From contig DGBM01000191.1 in NCBI GenBank assembly GCA_002384765.1, forward strand, positions 1-7,128: a stretch of 7,128 nucleotides of DNA. Reading direction: 5' to 3'. Below the pieces are notes generated by a model. The model saw only the letters and a list, made by a program, of their open reading frames with translations. It ran no database searches and was not told where the DNA came from. Positions 6,128 to 7,128 of the stretch are shown piece after piece (position 1 is the stretch's first letter; the number at the start of each line of letters is the position of its first letter). The stretch comes from Demequinaceae bacterium UBA4004 (lineage in GTDB: Bacteria; Actinomycetota; Actinomycetes; Actinomycetales; Demequinaceae). A program made the position numbers and the translations under genes.

Positions 6128-7128
6128 GTGGCACGACGAGGCCAACGCCGGTCCGGTGGCGCGCGCAGTGAGCGCGGCGCTGACCGGCGCCGCACGCCGC
6201 ATGCGTCAGAACCAGGGATCATCCCGGTTCTCGCCGGCGTAGCGCGCGAAGTCAACAGCGCTGTGCGCCGACCGCCGACGCGCCCTGCGGTGCGCACGAA
6301 GTACCAGGTGGTGGCACTGCTGGTGAGAGAGGAGCGGGCCCGGCTGTTGGCCGACAAGAACTCGAACGAAGCACAGCGCTCCAAGAAGCTCAAACAGCTC
6401 GACGCCGTGGCGACCCTCCTGGCGAGGACTGCGGCCCGCGACACCTCGCTGCTCGCGCTACTCGCCGACGACGCCCGGGTCTCCGACTCGGCTCGCTCCT
6501 TCAAGGCGACCCTGATGCGTGCCGGCGGACTGGAGCCTCCCGAGGAGCCCGCGCCCACGCCACCGGCGGCAACCGCGCCCGGCGCCAAGAGTCAGGTGGT
6601 GCCCCAGTCGGTGATCTCGCGCCAACTCGCGAATCCGTTCCTCGCCCCCGACTTCGAGGCCACCGCCGCCCGAAACGCCTCGAGGGCCCGACGACTTGCT
6701 GGCTGGGAACTGCTTGAGCCGCTCTTCAGGTCCTTCGAGCGCGGTGCCACCGGTGCACCCGCCTGCATGCCGTTGCCCGAGACCCGCCCCACACCCGTTC
6801 CCCTCGGCCGGGTGCTGATGCCGCACCAAGCCCGGGTAGTCGCGGCTGCGGCCGCGGGCCATCGGACGTTCCTGCTCGCCGACGAACCAGGACTCGGCAA
6901 GACGGCCCAGGCTTTGCTTGCCGCCCAAGCGGCCAATGCCTACCCGCTGCTCGTGGTCGCCCCCAACGTGGTGAAGACCAACTGGGCGCACGAGGTCGGG
7001 ATGTGGACGCCCCAGCGTCGGTCCACGGTGGTCCATGGCGACGGCGAACGGGTCGACGGGTTCGCGGACATCGTGATCGTGAACTACGAACTCCTGGACC
7101 GACACGTCGGCTGGCTGGGCGACCTGGG
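6128..7128 (+). CDS. SNF2-family DEAD/DEAH-box ATPase/helicase, partial (C-terminal part beyond right edge)
   Basis: These are the first 333 codons of an SF2 DNA-dependent ATPase of the SWI2/SNF2 group. Such enzymes translocate on duplex DNA and remodel or repair protein-DNA or branched structures. Motifs seen: Q-like LMPHQARVV (230-238), motif I ADEPGLGKTAQAL (251-263) with Walker lysine K258, motif Ia LLVVAPNVVKTNW (274-286), then VHGDG (302-306) and DIVIVNYELL (314-323). The DEAH box and the second RecA lobe lie beyond the edge. Before the ATPase there are about 225 residues: an Arg-rich basic tail (1-30), a helical block rich in Arg/Lys/Leu (about 31-135), a Pro/Ala linker (135-155) and another helical part (160-205). 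No HIRAN, SWIM or zinc motif is visible. Start: GTG 6128 has GGAGG with 4-nt spacing (6119-6123). Out-of-frame ATG 6126 leads quickly to a stop. The cellular role (repair, or defence if partnered) cannot be told from this part. Confidence 0.9.
   Translation, partial: MARRGQRRSGGARSERGADRRRTPHASEPGIIPVLAGVAREVNSAVRRPPTRPAVRTKYQVVALLVREERARLLADKNSNEAQRSKKLKQLDAVATLLARTAARDTSLLALLADDARVSDSARSFKATLMRAGGLEPPEEPAPTPPAATAPGAKSQVVPQSVISRQLANPFLAPDFEATAARNASRARRLAGWELLEPLFRSFERGATGAPACMPLPETRPTPVPLGRVLMPHQARVVAAAAAGHRTFLLADEPGLGKTAQALLAAQAANAYPLLVVAPNVVKTNWAHEVGMWTPQRRSTVVHGDGERVDGFADIVIVNYELLDRHVGWLGDL

Noticed and set aside
6216..6224. Second copy of the operator core GGATCATCC inside the helicase gene
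   Set aside because: It lies in codons for a Pro-Gly-Ile-Ile-Pro segment and lacks the outer TGAT/ATCA arms, so it is probably chance.
6126..6242. ATG 6126 as the start of a plus-strand gene (MWHDEANAGP...)
   Set aside because: It is in a different frame from the SNF2 motifs and reaches a stop after fewer than 40 codons; GTG 6128 opens the real frame.
6458..7105. 215-codon minus-strand frame opposite the helicase
   Set aside because: It is antisense to clear SNF2 motifs and has a low-complexity Gly/Arg/His composition.

Overview
The window is uniformly GC-rich, with strong G/C bias at third codon positions, GTG starts and stop/start overlaps of the GTGA type. The proteins look like those of a high-GC Gram-positive (Actinomycetota, possibly Micrococcales-like). 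The phylum is inferred from style and protein character; no rRNA or other marker is present. I see no tRNA, rRNA, CRISPR array, insertion sequence or phage gene.

Left part (1-2369, minus strand): the proton-translocating NAD(P)+ transhydrogenase operon, pntA (complete, fused alpha form) followed by pntB (first 251 residues, running off the left edge). It appears to have its own promoter just after a well-formed intrinsic terminator of the preceding gene.

Middle part (2522-4757, minus strand): a small sugar-acid type catabolic cluster that has decayed. Reading along the minus strand it holds a GntR/FadR-type repressor (3858-4631), the N-terminal half of a short-chain dehydrogenase (SDR, 3538-3861), a 43-codon tail that resembles the C-terminus of SMP-30/gluconolactonase proteins (3410-3541), an intact SDR (2553-3311) and a terminator. 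The simplest reading is one internal deletion that removed the back half of the first SDR and nearly all of the lactonase gene. Upstream of the regulator a near-perfect 19-bp palindrome covers the -10 box of a good promoter and is a strong candidate autoregulatory operator.

Right part (4965-7128, plus strand): an unrecognised 277-codon gene ending in a strong hairpin, a roughly 330-base non-coding stretch with a perfect 14-bp inverted repeat, then the first 333 codons of an SNF2-family (SWI2/SNF2-type) DNA-dependent ATPase that runs off the right edge. Whether the unknown gene and the helicase act together cannot be decided here. The hairpins between them argue for separate transcription.

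There is no convincing new multi-gene system in this window. The most informative observations are the deletion scar in the sugar-acid cluster, the operator/promoter overlap before the regulator gene, the palindrome before the helicase, and the unknown protein with a possible internal repeat.
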